From NCBI GenBank assembly GCA_902362775.1, contig CABIXV010000004.1, positions 215,035 through 279,034 of the forward strand: 64,000 nucleotides of DNA, read 5' to 3'. The translations under genes were made by a program, and so were the position numbers. Each line of letters starts with the position of its first letter. The stretch's first letter is position 1. This DNA is from Clostridiales bacterium (GTDB taxonomy: Bacteria > Bacillota > Clostridia > Oscillospirales > Oscillospiraceae). Positions 1 through 8,143 of this stretch are shown here, piece after piece. The notes beneath the pieces are model-generated. The model had not been told where the DNA came from, searched no databases, and saw nothing but the letters and a program-made list of their open reading frames with translations.

Positions 1-11
1 AAAAAGCCTCG

Positions 12-58
12 CATTCTTTCGCGCCGGAAGGCGCGAAAGAATGATAATCTGTTTTTTT
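12..58 (+). terminator. Rho-independent terminator of an upstream gene
   Basis: A 14-bp perfect stem (12-25 with 30-43, loop GGAA) is followed by a T run at 52-58. It would end transcription coming from outside the window. The T run sits 8 nt past the stem, which is further than usual. Confidence 0.6.
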
Positions 59-90
59 CGGCAGCGTGTACGTCGGAAAAAACACTTCAA

Positions 91-113
91 AGGCCGCCCA
101 TGGGCGGCCTTTT
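91..113 (+). terminator. GC-rich hairpin terminator
   Basis: AGGCCGCCCA at 91-100 is followed directly by its complement at 101-110, then TTTT. This is a second terminator-like hairpin before the sigma factor gene and insulates it from upstream transcription. Confidence 0.55.
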
Positions 114-197
114 CTGATGCGGTGCAGTGTTTCTTTGTAACAAAAGGGCCTCGTCGATAGTCTTATAGTTAAAAACAGAAGGAGGAGGGAGAAACGG

Positions 198-671
198 TTG
201 AGCTGGGAAGATTACCGGGAGTTTGAATTGGCCTATCGGGAAAACGCAAGGCTGGTATATCGCTTTCTTGTCAGCCGTGGATGCCCTCCACAAGAGGCGG
301 AGGACCTAACTCAGGATACCTTTGTTAAGGCTCTGCTTCATATCCACCGCTTCAAAGGGGAGTGCAGGCTGTCTGTCTGGCTGTGCCAGATCGCAAAAAA
401 TACCTGGCTGACCCATGAGACGCGGAGGCGGCGGGAGCCGTTTCCAGTGTGTCAGGAGCGCGGAGCGTGGGATAGCTCCCTCTGGGAATGGCTGGATCTG
501 GTAGAGCGCCTGGAGGAGCCATACCGTTCTGTCTTTGTAGCTAAGGCCCTGGAGGAGCGCCCCTATGAGGAGCTTTCTGCTCAATACGGGAAGAGTGAGA
601 GCTGGGCCCGTGTGACCTATCACCGGGCCAGGGAAAAATTAAGAGCCATGATAGAGGAGGGAGAAAAATGA
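198..671 (+). CDS. ECF-type sigma-70 family RNA polymerase sigma factor
   Basis: A 157-residue sigma factor of ECF size. The N-terminal half has the region 2 pattern (EAEDLTQDTFVKALLHIHRF, around residues 33-52), and the C-terminal half has a region 4 helix-turn-helix (PYEELSAQYGKSESWARVTYHRAREKLR). The start is TTG, preceded by GGAGGAGGGA at 181-190; no in-frame ATG lies close by. The stop overlaps the ATG of the next gene, a zinc-finger anti-sigma-like membrane protein, so the pair is translationally coupled. Inference: an extracytoplasmic stress sigma factor held inactive by its partner. The regulon cannot be told from this window. Confidence 0.9.
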   Translation: MSWEDYREFELAYRENARLVYRFLVSRGCPPQEAEDLTQDTFVKALLHIHRFKGECRLSVWLCQIAKNTWLTHETRRRREPFPVCQERGAWDSSLWEWLDLVERLEEPYRSVFVAKALEERPYEELSAQYGKSESWARVTYHRAREKLRAMIEEGEK

Positions 672-1429
672 AAAACAACTGTGATATCGTCCGTGACCTG
701 CTGCCCCTGTATGTGGACGGGGTATGCAGTCAGGAAAGCGCCAAACTGGTGGAGGAGCACCTGACAGACTGTCAGAGCTGCCGGGAATTGCTGGACAAGC
801 TGAGAGGGGAGGAGGAAATTATCCCCGGCTCCCCCTCCGCTGCCCCGCCGGAGGACGGCGCCAAGGTGCTGGAGCGGACAGCAAGGACGGTGGGCTTTCA
901 TGTGGTGCGGGCATTAGTCGGCATTTTTGCCATCGTTATGATCTGGATGGTGTACCTCTGGCAGGAGGGAATGGCGGGTCAGGGGAATTACCGATATGTG
1001 TCCTACGGCCTTCATGAGATATTTAACCTGGTGATCCTGATTACTGTGGCGGCCACCTGGATATGGATGATCGCGGTGCTATGGCGTATAGTACGGCAAA
1101 AACGCTGGCGGCGGTATTGGGCTCTGGCGCTGACCCTGGCGCTGCTGGCAGGGGCACAGATCGCCTACTTTGTTTGGATGTCCGGATATACCGCCCATAC
1201 GGGCGTGGCACAGGTCCTGAAGGTAACTGATCAGACACATGTGGTAGTTCAGATCGGGGAGGAGATTTGGGAGATGGAAACCGTTCCGATTTTGTCTGAT
1301 CTGCTGGAGGAGGATGGAACCGTGTATATGATCGATTACTATACTCGGACCGACCGGCCGGGATGGGCCTATCTAAACTATGTCTGGGATATCGTGATAA
1401 ACGGCCAGGGAGAGTACACAGATGGATAG
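668..1429 (+). CDS. Membrane anti-sigma factor with putative zinc finger (zf-HC2)
   Basis: 253 residues. The N-terminus carries a zf-HC2-like motif (Cys5, then EEHLTDCQSCRE with His-x3-Cys-x2-Cys, residues about 30-38) typical of ECF anti-sigma factors. A linker follows, then three hydrophobic segments (about residues 77-96, 117-140 and 150-172) and a C-terminal domain of about 80 residues, probably extracytoplasmic. The ATG overlaps the sigma factor stop (ATGA). Family knowledge: such proteins hold the cognate sigma factor at the membrane and release it on an envelope signal. The sensory C-terminal part has no domain I recognise. Confidence 0.8.
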   Translation: MKNNCDIVRDLLPLYVDGVCSQESAKLVEEHLTDCQSCRELLDKLRGEEEIIPGSPSAAPPEDGAKVLERTARTVGFHVVRALVGIFAIVMIWMVYLWQEGMAGQGNYRYVSYGLHEIFNLVILITVAATWIWMIAVLWRIVRQKRWRRYWALALTLALLAGAQIAYFVWMSGYTAHTGVAQVLKVTDQTHVVVQIGEEIWEMETVPILSDLLEEDGTVYMIDYYTRTDRPGWAYLNYVWDIVINGQGEYTDG

Positions 1430-1440
1430 AGGACTAAAAA

Positions 1441-1472
1441 AGTCAGCCGCCCGTATGGGCGGCTGACTTTCT
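1441..1472. terminator. Bidirectional terminator between anti-sigma and rpmB
   Basis: A 12-bp perfect stem (1441-1452 with 1457-1468) is flanked by an A run upstream and TTT downstream, so it can act on both strands. It serves the convergent anti-sigma gene (+) and rpmB (-). Confidence 0.85.
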
Positions 1473-1487
1473 ATTTGCCATATTCCA

Positions 1488-1676
1488 TTACACAGCGCGG
1501 GTGACCTTACCGGAACGGAGGCATCTGGTGCAGACGTACACGTGAGTGGGAGTGCCCTTCACGATCGCCTTCACGCGCTTCACGTTGGGCTTCCAGGTGC
1601 GGTTGGAACGACGATGGGAGTGGGAGACCTGGATGCCGAAGGTGACGCCCTTGTCGCAGAATTCGCATTTGGCCAT
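1488..1676 (-). CDS. rpmB: 50S ribosomal protein L28
   Basis: 62 residues beginning MAKCEFCDKGVTFG, with the L28 core HSHRRSNRTWKPNVKRV. Two Cys pairs (Cys4/Cys7 and the late VCTRC) form the zinc-ribbon version of L28. The start at 1676 is preceded on the minus strand by GAGGAGGTAAG. A longer in-frame extension upstream has no similar support. A sigma-A-like promoter lies upstream (1728-1756). The gene is monocistronic and ends at a shared bidirectional terminator. Confidence 0.97.
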   Translation of the reverse strand: MAKCEFCDKGVTFGIQVSHSHRRSNRTWKPNVKRVKAIVKGTPTHVYVCTRCLRSGKVTRAV

Positions 1677-1727
1677 GTTGCTTACCTCCTCGCTATGAGA
1701 ATCGCTTTCCAAAAAGCTTCGACTGAT

Positions 1728-1756
1728 ATCATAACAGATATTCCGGCAGAATGCAA
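1728..1756 (-). promoter_or_regulatory. rpmB: rpmB promoter
   Basis: On the minus strand: TTGCAT (1756-1751), a 17-nt spacer, then TATGAT (1733-1728). It lies about 50 nt upstream of the rpmB start. Confidence 0.7.
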
Positions 1757-1810
1757 GCACTTTTTTCAAAAACTGGCCACGAAAAAATTTTAGAAAGAGG
1801 GGCGGTGCGC

Positions 1811-1839
1811 TTGCGTCCCAGTCGCTTTTCGTCTATACT
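1811..1839 (+). promoter_or_regulatory. hprK: hprK promoter
   Basis: TTGCGT (1811-1816), a 17-nt spacer and TATACT (1834-1839), about 63 nt before the hprK start. It is likely to drive hprK and the overlapping ROK gene. Confidence 0.65.
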
Positions 1840-1902
1840 GAAAAATAAGGAAGATCAAGGGGGGATGCCCCATTGATAACACAGTGAAAGGAGCGTGTCC
1901 CA

Positions 1903-2856
1903 ATGGCGGAAGGAATAAGCAGTGTCCGGCTGGGAGATATTATCCAGGAATTTGGTCTGGAGGTGCTGAACAAAGGAACAAACTATGAGAACGTCCCACT
2001 CCGGACGGTGGACGTGAACCGTCCCGGTCTGCCGCTGACTGGATTTTTTGAGCATTTTGATACCGCGCGGCTGCTGCTCATCGGTCTGACGGAGTACACC
2101 TATTTGGAGACACTGGAGCCGGAGAAGCGGAGAGAACGCTTTGAGGCGCTGCTGTCTTACCCGGTCCCCGGCCTGATCGTCACTCGTGGGATGGAGCCCT
2201 TCCCTGAGTGTATGGAGATGGCGGAAAAGTACGACCGCACGGTGCTGCGCACCAAGGCACAGACCTCCGCCTTCATGAGCAACCTGATCGGCAGCCTATG
2301 TGACCGCCTGGCCCCCAAGATCACTCGGTCCGGAGTCATGATGGAGGTATATGGAGAGGGTGTTCTGTTCCAGGGGGAGTCGGGCGTGGGTAAGAGCGAG
2401 GTAGCTATCGAGCTGATCAAGCGCGGCCACCGCCTGGTGGCGGACGACGCGGTGGAGATCCGCCTGACGAACCACGGCACTGTGGAGGCAACTGCTCCCG
2501 AACTAATCCGGCACTACATGGAGCTGCGGGGCATCGGAGTCATCGACGTGCGCCGGCTATTCGGTATGGGAGCTATCAAGGACAAGCAGCAGATCGATCT
2601 GGTCATCGACCTGGAGCCCTGGGACGACCATGCAGTCTACGACCGGCTGGGGCTGGATACCGTGCAGACGGATATTTTGGGGGTCAAGGTGCCGGAGGCC
2701 ACTATCCCGGTGAAGCCCGGCCGGAACCTGGCCAGTATTGTCGAGGTAGCGGCCATGAACAACCGCAACCGCAAGATGGGCCACAATGCCGCTCTGGAGC
2801 TGACCAACCGGATGGACCGGCACTTCGAAAAGCTGATGGAAGAGGGAGATCTGTGA
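1903..2856 (+). CDS. hprK: HPr kinase/phosphorylase
   Basis: Bifunctional enzyme that phosphorylates and dephosphorylates Ser46 of HPr, the master signal of Firmicutes carbon catabolite control. 317 residues, the usual family length. The Walker A GESGVGKS is at residues 158-165, and the family signature follows around residue 205 (MELRGIGVIDVRRLFG). The acidic HPrK loop VADDAVEI lies between them. The ATG at 1903 has AAAGGAG upstream. It overlaps the ROK kinase by the stop codon or nearly so, which suggests co-expression of a sugar kinase with the catabolite sensor. Confidence 0.96.
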   Translation: MAEGISSVRLGDIIQEFGLEVLNKGTNYENVPLRTVDVNRPGLPLTGFFEHFDTARLLLIGLTEYTYLETLEPEKRRERFEALLSYPVPGLIVTRGMEPFPECMEMAEKYDRTVLRTKAQTSAFMSNLIGSLCDRLAPKITRSGVMMEVYGEGVLFQGESGVGKSEVAIELIKRGHRLVADDAVEIRLTNHGTVEATAPELIRHYMELRGIGVIDVRRLFGMGAIKDKQQIDLVIDLEPWDDHAVYDRLGLDTVQTDILGVKVPEATIPVKPGRNLASIVEVAAMNNRNRKMGHNAALELTNRMDRHFEKLMEEGDL

Positions 2857-2858
2857 CC

Positions 2859-3809
2859 ATGTACTATGTGGGTATCGATGTAGGAGGGACCAACCTGGTC
2901 TCTGGTCTGGTGGACCGGGAGGGCAGTATCCTGAGGAAAGCCGGGGTGCCGGTGGACAAGTCCCTAGATGGCGCGGGGCTGTGTCGCCAGCTGGTCCGGC
3001 TGGCCGTAGAGGTATGCCGGGAGGAGGGGGTGGCCCTGGATCAGATCCAAGCTGTGGGAGCCGGCTTTCCGGGCCTGGTGGACAACAGGAGCGGCGTGGT
3101 GGTCCAGACCGCCAATATGCCCTTCCGGGATACGCCGGTGCGTCAGTTGTTCCAGCAGGAGTGGGATGTGCCGTTCTTTTTGGGCAACGACGCTAACTGT
3201 GCGGCCATCGGTGAGTACTGGGCCGGCGCCGCGAAAGGCTGTGATCCGGCAGTGGTGGTCACCCTGGGCACAGGAATCGGCAGCGGTATGGTGGCGGGAG
3301 GCAGGCTGTTTACCGGGTATGCCAATTCGGGCATGGAGGCGGGCCACATGATTATCCAGCCCGGCGGTGTCCCCTGCGGCTGCGGCAATCACGGCTGCTG
3401 GGAGCAGTATGGCTCGGCCACCGCCCTCATTCGGATGACCCGCCAGGCGATGGAGCAGGACCGGCACAGTGTTCTGTGGGAGCTATGCGGCGGCGATTTC
3501 TCCAAGGTCCAGGGGCGGACCGCCTTCCAGGGGGCCAGACAGGGGGACGGCACCGCCCTTCGGGTGCTGGAGAATTACCGCCAGGGGCTGTCCATAGGTC
3601 TAATCGATCTGGTCAATATCTTACAGCCCCAGATCATCTGTCTGGGCGGTGGCATCAGCAACGCAGACGACGATCTGCTGCTGACTCCCCTGCGGGAGCT
3701 GGTAAAGAAGGGCTCCTATGACAAATCCATGCCCACCCGGCTGGAGCGGGCCGCACTGGGCAACGACGCCGGAGTGGTAGGGGCCGCTCTGCTGTGCGAC
3801 ATGATATAA
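2859..3809 (+). CDS. ROK family sugar kinase (glucokinase-like)
   Basis: 316 residues with an N-terminal phosphate-binding DxGGTN (VGIDVGGTNLVSG), the acceptor-site region (LGNDANCAAIGEYW, then TLGTGIGSGMV) and the ROK zinc motif CGCGNHGCWEQYGS around residue 170. Together these fit a glucokinase-type ROK enzyme that makes glucose 6-phosphate from glucose and ATP in the cytoplasm. ATG 2859 is chosen, with GGGAG ending 10 nt upstream; a GTG at 2853 that overlaps the hprK stop is an equally possible start. Exact sugar specificity is not readable from the sequence. Confidence 0.88.
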   Translation: MYYVGIDVGGTNLVSGLVDREGSILRKAGVPVDKSLDGAGLCRQLVRLAVEVCREEGVALDQIQAVGAGFPGLVDNRSGVVVQTANMPFRDTPVRQLFQQEWDVPFFLGNDANCAAIGEYWAGAAKGCDPAVVVTLGTGIGSGMVAGGRLFTGYANSGMEAGHMIIQPGGVPCGCGNHGCWEQYGSATALIRMTRQAMEQDRHSVLWELCGGDFSKVQGRTAFQGARQGDGTALRVLENYRQGLSIGLIDLVNILQPQIICLGGGISNADDDLLLTPLRELVKKGSYDKSMPTRLERAALGNDAGVVGAALLCDMI

Positions 3810-3833
3810 AATTTTAATAAAAAAAGTCCGAAC

Positions 3834-3939
3834 CAGATCCCACAGATTTCGTCTAGAGAATTAGAGGACGCGGAAGGCTTCCCCCTTGGTGGGAAGTGAC
3901 GCGCGAAAGAGTCGAGACGAAATGAAAAAGGGGGATCTG
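3834..3939 (+). promoter_or_regulatory. Predicted leader RNA structure covering the ribosome binding site of the DUF4349 gene
   Basis: Two nested complementary pairs: CAGATCCC (3834-3841) with GGGATCTG (3932-3939), and ATTTCGTCT (3846-3854) with AGACGAAAT (3915-3923). A small inner hairpin CTTCCC/GGGAAG lies at 3878-3896. The outer right arm includes part of the Shine-Dalgarno AGGGGGAT of the next gene, so folding would hide it. I do not recognise a known RNA class. Confidence 0.4.
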
Positions 3940-3941
3940 TT

Positions 3942-4886
3942 ATGAGAGGAAAAAAGACACTGGCCGCGGGGCTGACTCTGCTGTTTTTGCTGCTGGCAGG
4001 TTGTGGCAGCGGAAACAATGGCAAGGACTCTGGGGCCGCTGCGGGAAACACGGCTTCCAGCGCGGACATATCTTCCGGCTGGGACATAGGCTTTGGCGGG
4101 GAGGCCGCTCCTATGGAGCCCAGCGCGGACGAACAGGGCACGGATAGCTCCGTCTATCAGAACGCCGGAGCCAAACTGGTCCGCCGGGCGGAGTTCAGCA
4201 TCCAGACGGAGCAGTTCGACCAGACGGCCCAGGCCCTGGACCGTCTAGTGTCAGAGTGCGGGGGATATTTTGAAACCGCCTCTGTGCGCGGAGGGAGCTA
4301 CCGGGATGCCAGTGCCAGCCGCTGGGGGGAGTACGTCGTCCGAGTGCCGGCGGAGCGGTACAGCGACTTTTTCAATAGTGCCGGGACACTGGGCTATATC
4401 ACGGAGAGCAGCGAGAGCAGCGAGGACGTGGGGGAGCGGTACTATGACGCTGAGACCCGGTTGAAGACACAGCGGACCAAGCAGGAGCGCCTGCTTGCCC
4501 TGCTGGAGCAGGCGGACACCATGGAGGATATCATCTCTCTGGAGAATGCCCTGGGTGATGTGGAGTATCAGATCGAGCAGTTGTCCTCCACCCTGAACCG
4601 CTACGATGCGTTGATCAGCTACTCTACCTTTACAATCTATCTGCAAGAGGTAGGAAAGGTGGTCCAGGAGGTGGGGGAGAGCTCTACCCTCGGCCAGCGG
4701 ATGACCGCCGGCTTCAAGGCCAGCTGCGAGGGCTTTGTCCGGGGCGCTCAGGAGCTGCTGGTGTGGATGTCCTACAACCTGGTGGTCCTAGTCATCTTGA
4801 TTGCTGCCGCGGCCATTGGCGGATGGGCAGGTCTGAGAAAGTATAAGAAGTGGAAAACGGAGCAGTCTGAAAAGCAGGAACCGTAA
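3942..4886 (+). CDS. DUF4349 domain-containing lipoprotein
   Basis: 314 residues. The N-terminus is a lipoprotein signal peptide ending in a lipobox (LLLAGC, Cys about 22), followed by a Ser/Gly/Ala-rich linker. The central part, about residues 75-240, matches DUF4349: a folded domain (RAEFSIQTEQFDQTAQALDRLV), then a coiled coil (RLKTQRTKQERLLALLEQADTMEDIISLENAL). One transmembrane helix near residues 280-300 and a basic tail end the protein, so it is anchored by lipid and helix. Function is unknown for the family. It ends at a strong terminator and stands alone. A foldable leader lies just upstream. Confidence 0.85.
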   Translation: MRGKKTLAAGLTLLFLLLAGCGSGNNGKDSGAAAGNTASSADISSGWDIGFGGEAAPMEPSADEQGTDSSVYQNAGAKLVRRAEFSIQTEQFDQTAQALDRLVSECGGYFETASVRGGSYRDASASRWGEYVVRVPAERYSDFFNSAGTLGYITESSESSEDVGERYYDAETRLKTQRTKQERLLALLEQADTMEDIISLENALGDVEYQIEQLSSTLNRYDALISYSTFTIYLQEVGKVVQEVGESSTLGQRMTAGFKASCEGFVRGAQELLVWMSYNLVVLVILIAAAAIGGWAGLRKYKKWKTEQSEKQEP

Positions 4887-4890
4887 AACC

Positions 4891-4924
4891 GGCCCCTCCC
4901 CACACAGGGAGGGGCCCATTTTTT
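4891..4924 (+). terminator. Terminator after the DUF4349 lipoprotein gene
   Basis: A 10-bp GC-rich perfect stem (4891-4900 with 4907-4916) is followed by a T run at 4919-4924. Confidence 0.9.
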
Positions 4925-5010
4925 GCGGCATTACGGAGTGGGACCCGTGAAAGGGGTACTGACCGAACAGAGGAGGGAGCCCGGAGAGGATATATTTCTG
5001 ATTCTGCCTA

Positions 5011-5039
5011 TTCTATTTGGAGAAAAAATTTGTTATAAT
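5011..5039 (+). promoter_or_regulatory. murB: murB promoter (extended -10)
   Basis: TGTTATAAT gives an extended -10 (TATAAT at 5034-5039). A weak -35, TTCTAT (5011-5016), sits 17 nt upstream. Confidence 0.6.
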
Positions 5040-5081
5040 AATTCGGTACATGATTTTATCCTGAGGATGCCAGGAGGCAAT

Positions 5082-5993
5082 ATGGATCGATTGGAACAGT
5101 TGTTGCGTAATTTAAGAGATCGCTGCCCTGAGCTGGAGCTGAGGACGGAGGAACCTATGTCTCGGCATACCACCTTTCGGATTGGCGGCCCGGCGGCCCT
5201 GATGGCCCTGCCCAGAACAGTAGGGGAGGCAAAGGCGGCGGTAAGGGCGGCCGGGGAGCTGGAAATCCGTCCCTTCTTTTTGGGCAACGGCTCCAACCTG
5301 CTGGTGCCGGATGAGGGCTACCGAGGATTTGTGGTGAAGCTGTGCGGCTTAGATCAGACCCAGGAGGTGAACCGCCGCCTGTGGGCGGAGAGTGGGATCT
5401 CACTGGCCCGTCTGGCCTGGGCGGCCCTGGGCCGGGGATTGGCCGGGCTGGAGTTCGCCCACGGCATACCGGGGTCCCTGGGGGGCGGTGTAATGATGAA
5501 TGCCGGGGCCTATGGAGGTGAGCTGTCCCAGGTGGTCACTGCCGTCACCTATCTGGATGGGGAGGGAAACGAGCATACCATCCCCGCCGCCGGGTGTGAG
5601 TTTGGCTACCGCAGCAGCATCTTTGCTCGGCACCCCGACTGGCTTATCCTGAAGGCGGAGTTCTCTCTGCCCCAAGGGGAAGCGGAGGAGATCCGGGCGA
5701 AAATCGAGGAACTGGCCCGGCGACGCAGCGAGAAGCAGCCTCTGGAATACCCCAGCGCCGGCTCTATGTTCAAGCGCCCAACAGGCCACTTTGCTGCCGC
5801 CCTCATCGATCAGTGTGGGTTGAAGGGTGTGTGTGTGGGAGGCGCTCAGGTGTCGGAGAAGCACGCCGGTTTCGTCGTAAATCGGGGAGGCGCCACCTGC
5901 GCGGATGTGCTGGAGCTGGTAGAGCGGGTGAAGGCCCGTGTCCTGGCGGAAACTGGCGTAGCACTGGAGATGGAAGTGAAAGTCCTCCGGTGA
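5082..5993 (+). CDS. murB: UDP-N-acetylenolpyruvoylglucosamine reductase
   Basis: Reduces UDP-GlcNAc-enolpyruvate to UDP-MurNAc with NADPH and FAD in cytoplasmic peptidoglycan precursor synthesis. 303 residues. Seen: the FAD-binding PCMH part with GNGSNLLV, GIPGSLGGGVMMNAGAYGGE and YRSSIF, then the C-terminal domain with PSAGSMFKRP and AGFVVN, and the late Glu region (VALEMEVKVL). The length and the lack of an inserted Tyr loop fit type II MurB. ATG 5082 has AGGAGG at 5072-5077; an in-frame extension upstream begins inside the previous terminator region and is rejected. Confidence 0.96.
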   Translation: MDRLEQLLRNLRDRCPELELRTEEPMSRHTTFRIGGPAALMALPRTVGEAKAAVRAAGELEIRPFFLGNGSNLLVPDEGYRGFVVKLCGLDQTQEVNRRLWAESGISLARLAWAALGRGLAGLEFAHGIPGSLGGGVMMNAGAYGGELSQVVTAVTYLDGEGNEHTIPAAGCEFGYRSSIFARHPDWLILKAEFSLPQGEAEEIRAKIEELARRRSEKQPLEYPSAGSMFKRPTGHFAAALIDQCGLKGVCVGGAQVSEKHAGFVVNRGGATCADVLELVERVKARVLAETGVALEMEVKVLR

Positions 5994-6170
5994 CGGGAGG
6001 GTCCTGGCGACAAGCCGCTGGCTTATGCTCTAGGAATAGAGGTGTCCAGGTGCTTGCCCTAGGGACCTGCCGCTTTACCCGGCGGAAGGTCCCATGCCGC
6101 CTGTTGGACCTTATAGAAAGAGAAAAGCCGCCTGGTCCTTGGCGGAGAGGCGGCGGTGAGGTGTGATTGG

Positions 6171-7034
6171 ATGGAATTTGTTATCATTTCCGGCCTGTCC
6201 GGAGCGGGAAAGAGCAAAGCCGCCTCTTTTATGGAGGATATGGATTTCTTCTGTGTGGATAATCTGCCCGCCCCCCTGATCCCCAAGTTCGCAGAACTCG
6301 GTATGGCAGGCTCCGGGGAGTATGACCGGGTGGTTCTGGTCACCGACATCCGGGGCGGCACCAACTTTGATAGCCTGTTCCAGGCCCTAACTGACCTGAA
6401 GGCCATGAAGTGCGCTTACCGGATCCTCTTTATGGATGCCTCGGACGAAACTATTATCAAGCGGTATAAGGAGAGCCGCCGCAGCCACCCTCTGGCCGAG
6501 GAGTGCGACAGTCTGGAGCAGGCCATCTCTCTGGAGCGGCAGATGCTGGAGCCCCTGCGCCGGCGGGCGGAATATATAATCGACACCACTAATCTGTCCC
6601 CCGCCAAGCTGAAGGGAGAGTTGCGCCGCATTTTTGCTAAGGGTAGCTCCACAGAGGGGCGGATGGACATTCGGGTGTCCTCCTTCGGATTCAAGCACGG
6701 GGTGCCTATGGAGGCCGATCTGGTCCTGGATGTCCGCTTCCTGCCCAACCCCTACTATGTAGCTGACCTGCGTCCCCTTACCGGACTGGACCAGGGGGTG
6801 CGGGACTATGTGTTTCACGGCGGCCAGGCAGAGGAGTTTTTGGAGCGGCTGTGGGCCCTGGTGGGCTGGCTCCTTCCCCGGTATGAGGAGGAGGGCAAGA
6901 CGGCTCTAGTCATCGCCGTGGGCTGCACCGGCGGGCACCACCGGTCCGTGGCCATCGCCCATGCTCTAGCCGAGCGGATCAGAGGACAGGGCTGGCCTGT
7001 GGCGGAGAGCCACCGGGACTTGGGAAGAAACTGA
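6171..7034 (+). CDS. rapZ: RNase adapter protein RapZ (YvcJ-type nucleotide-binding protein)
   Basis: 287 residues: N-terminal P-loop GLSGAGKS (residues 8-15), FFCVDNLPAPLIPKF, then a C-terminal domain with DVRFLPNPYY, LRPLTGLDQGVRDYV and IAVGCTGGHHRSVAIA, all RapZ hallmarks. In E. coli RapZ guides RNase E to GlmZ; in Bacillus YvcJ is a GTPase linked to competence, so the role here is uncertain. ATG 6171 follows GTGAGGTG at 6156-6163. It heads the conserved rapZ-yvcK-whiA set. Confidence 0.95.
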   Translation: MEFVIISGLSGAGKSKAASFMEDMDFFCVDNLPAPLIPKFAELGMAGSGEYDRVVLVTDIRGGTNFDSLFQALTDLKAMKCAYRILFMDASDETIIKRYKESRRSHPLAEECDSLEQAISLERQMLEPLRRRAEYIIDTTNLSPAKLKGELRRIFAKGSSTEGRMDIRVSSFGFKHGVPMEADLVLDVRFLPNPYYVADLRPLTGLDQGVRDYVFHGGQAEEFLERLWALVGWLLPRYEEEGKTALVIAVGCTGGHHRSVAIAHALAERIRGQGWPVAESHRDLGRN

Positions 7035-7100
7035 TGGCAGGGGCCGTGGCCTGGATACGGGACACGGAGCAGGTCTGTCCTTTCAGGGAAAGGAGCGGTT

Positions 7101-8141
7101 ATGAGCGATACGTTGCCCAGCCTCCAGCAGTGGGAGCGGGGGCCCAAGATCGTCGCTGTGGGCGGCGGTACGGGCCTTTCCACCATGCTGCGCGGCTTAA
7201 AAAAATATACCAAGAATCTGGCCGCCATCGTCACTGTGGCGGATGACGGGGGAGGCTCTGGAATGCTTCGCCGGGATATTGGAATGCCGCCCCCGGGTGA
7301 TATCCGCCACTGTATGGAGGCCCTGGCCAACACGGAGCCCATCATGGAGAAGCTGCTGACCTACCGCTTTACTGAGGGCTCCCTCTCCGGACAGTCCTTT
7401 GGCAACCTGATTCTGGCGGCCCTGAATGGGGTGACCGGCTCCTTTGAGGAGGCGGTCAGCCAGATGAGCCAGGTGCTGGCGATCACGGGCCGAGTCATCC
7501 CGGTTACCAGTGCGGACGTGCAGCTGGAGGCCATCTTTGAAAACGGGGCCCGTGTGGTGGGGGAGTCCAAGATATACCATTTTAAAAAAGAGCAGGACTG
7601 CCGGATCTCTCGGGTGGCGCTGATCCCAGAGCGGCCCGCCCCTCTGCCCGCCGCTCTGGAGGCCATCCGTGACGCGGATCTGATCCTGCTGGGGCCGGGG
7701 AGCCTGTATACCAGTGTGATCCCCAATCTGCTGGTGGACGGGGTGGCCAAAGCCATCGCCCAGTCGGACGCGCCAAAGATCTATGTGTGCAACATCATGA
7801 CTCAGGATGGAGAGACAGAGGGGTATACCGCCGCTGACCACCTGGAAGCCCTGTTGGTCCACGGGGAGCCGGGGCTGCTGGACCTGTGTCTGGCCAACAG
7901 TGCGCCAGTTCATCCTGGGCTAGTGGAGAAATACCGGGTGGAGGACGCGGCGCCTCTAACGGTGGACCGGGAGCGCGTCGCCGCGATGGGGCTGGAGCTG
8001 GAGGAGCGGCCTCTGGCCTCCGACAAGGGCGATTTTGCCCGCCATGACCCGGATAAGCTGGCGGCCGCCCTGTTGGAGATCTACCGTCAGCGGGCGGTGC
8101 GCATCTTCCGGGGAGAGAGGCGCTACATATTGGAGGAATGA
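7101..8141 (+). CDS. yvcK: Gluconeogenesis factor YvcK family protein
   Basis: 346 residues of the CofD-like/YvcK family. Seen: GGGTGLSTMLRGLKKYT (nucleotide-sugar binding loop), TVADDGGGSGMLRRD, PPPGDIRHCMEAL and LLGPGSLYTSVIPNLLV. YvcK binds UDP-GlcNAc and is needed for growth on gluconeogenic carbon and for cell-wall balance in Bacillus, Listeria and Mycobacterium. AAAGGAGCGG precedes the ATG. It lies between rapZ and whiA, whose start it almost touches (stop at 8141, whiA ATG at 8144). Confidence 0.95.
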   Translation: MSDTLPSLQQWERGPKIVAVGGGTGLSTMLRGLKKYTKNLAAIVTVADDGGGSGMLRRDIGMPPPGDIRHCMEALANTEPIMEKLLTYRFTEGSLSGQSFGNLILAALNGVTGSFEEAVSQMSQVLAITGRVIPVTSADVQLEAIFENGARVVGESKIYHFKKEQDCRISRVALIPERPAPLPAALEAIRDADLILLGPGSLYTSVIPNLLVDGVAKAIAQSDAPKIYVCNIMTQDGETEGYTAADHLEALLVHGEPGLLDLCLANSAPVHPGLVEKYRVEDAAPLTVDRERVAAMGLELEERPLASDKGDFARHDPDKLAAALLEIYRQRAVRIFRGERRYILEE

Positions 8142-8143
8142 CC

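Noticed and set aside
123..175. ECF-type autoregulatory promoter upstream of the sigma factor (TGTAAC near 136, CGTC near 152)
   Set aside because: The spacing between the two boxes is about 10 nt, too short for the known 16-17 nt; not reported as a promoter.
6100..6160. Hairpin before rapZ (CCGCC... GGCGG) as a terminator
   Set aside because: No T run follows and it lies just before the rapZ ribosome site; likely chance in GC-rich DNA.
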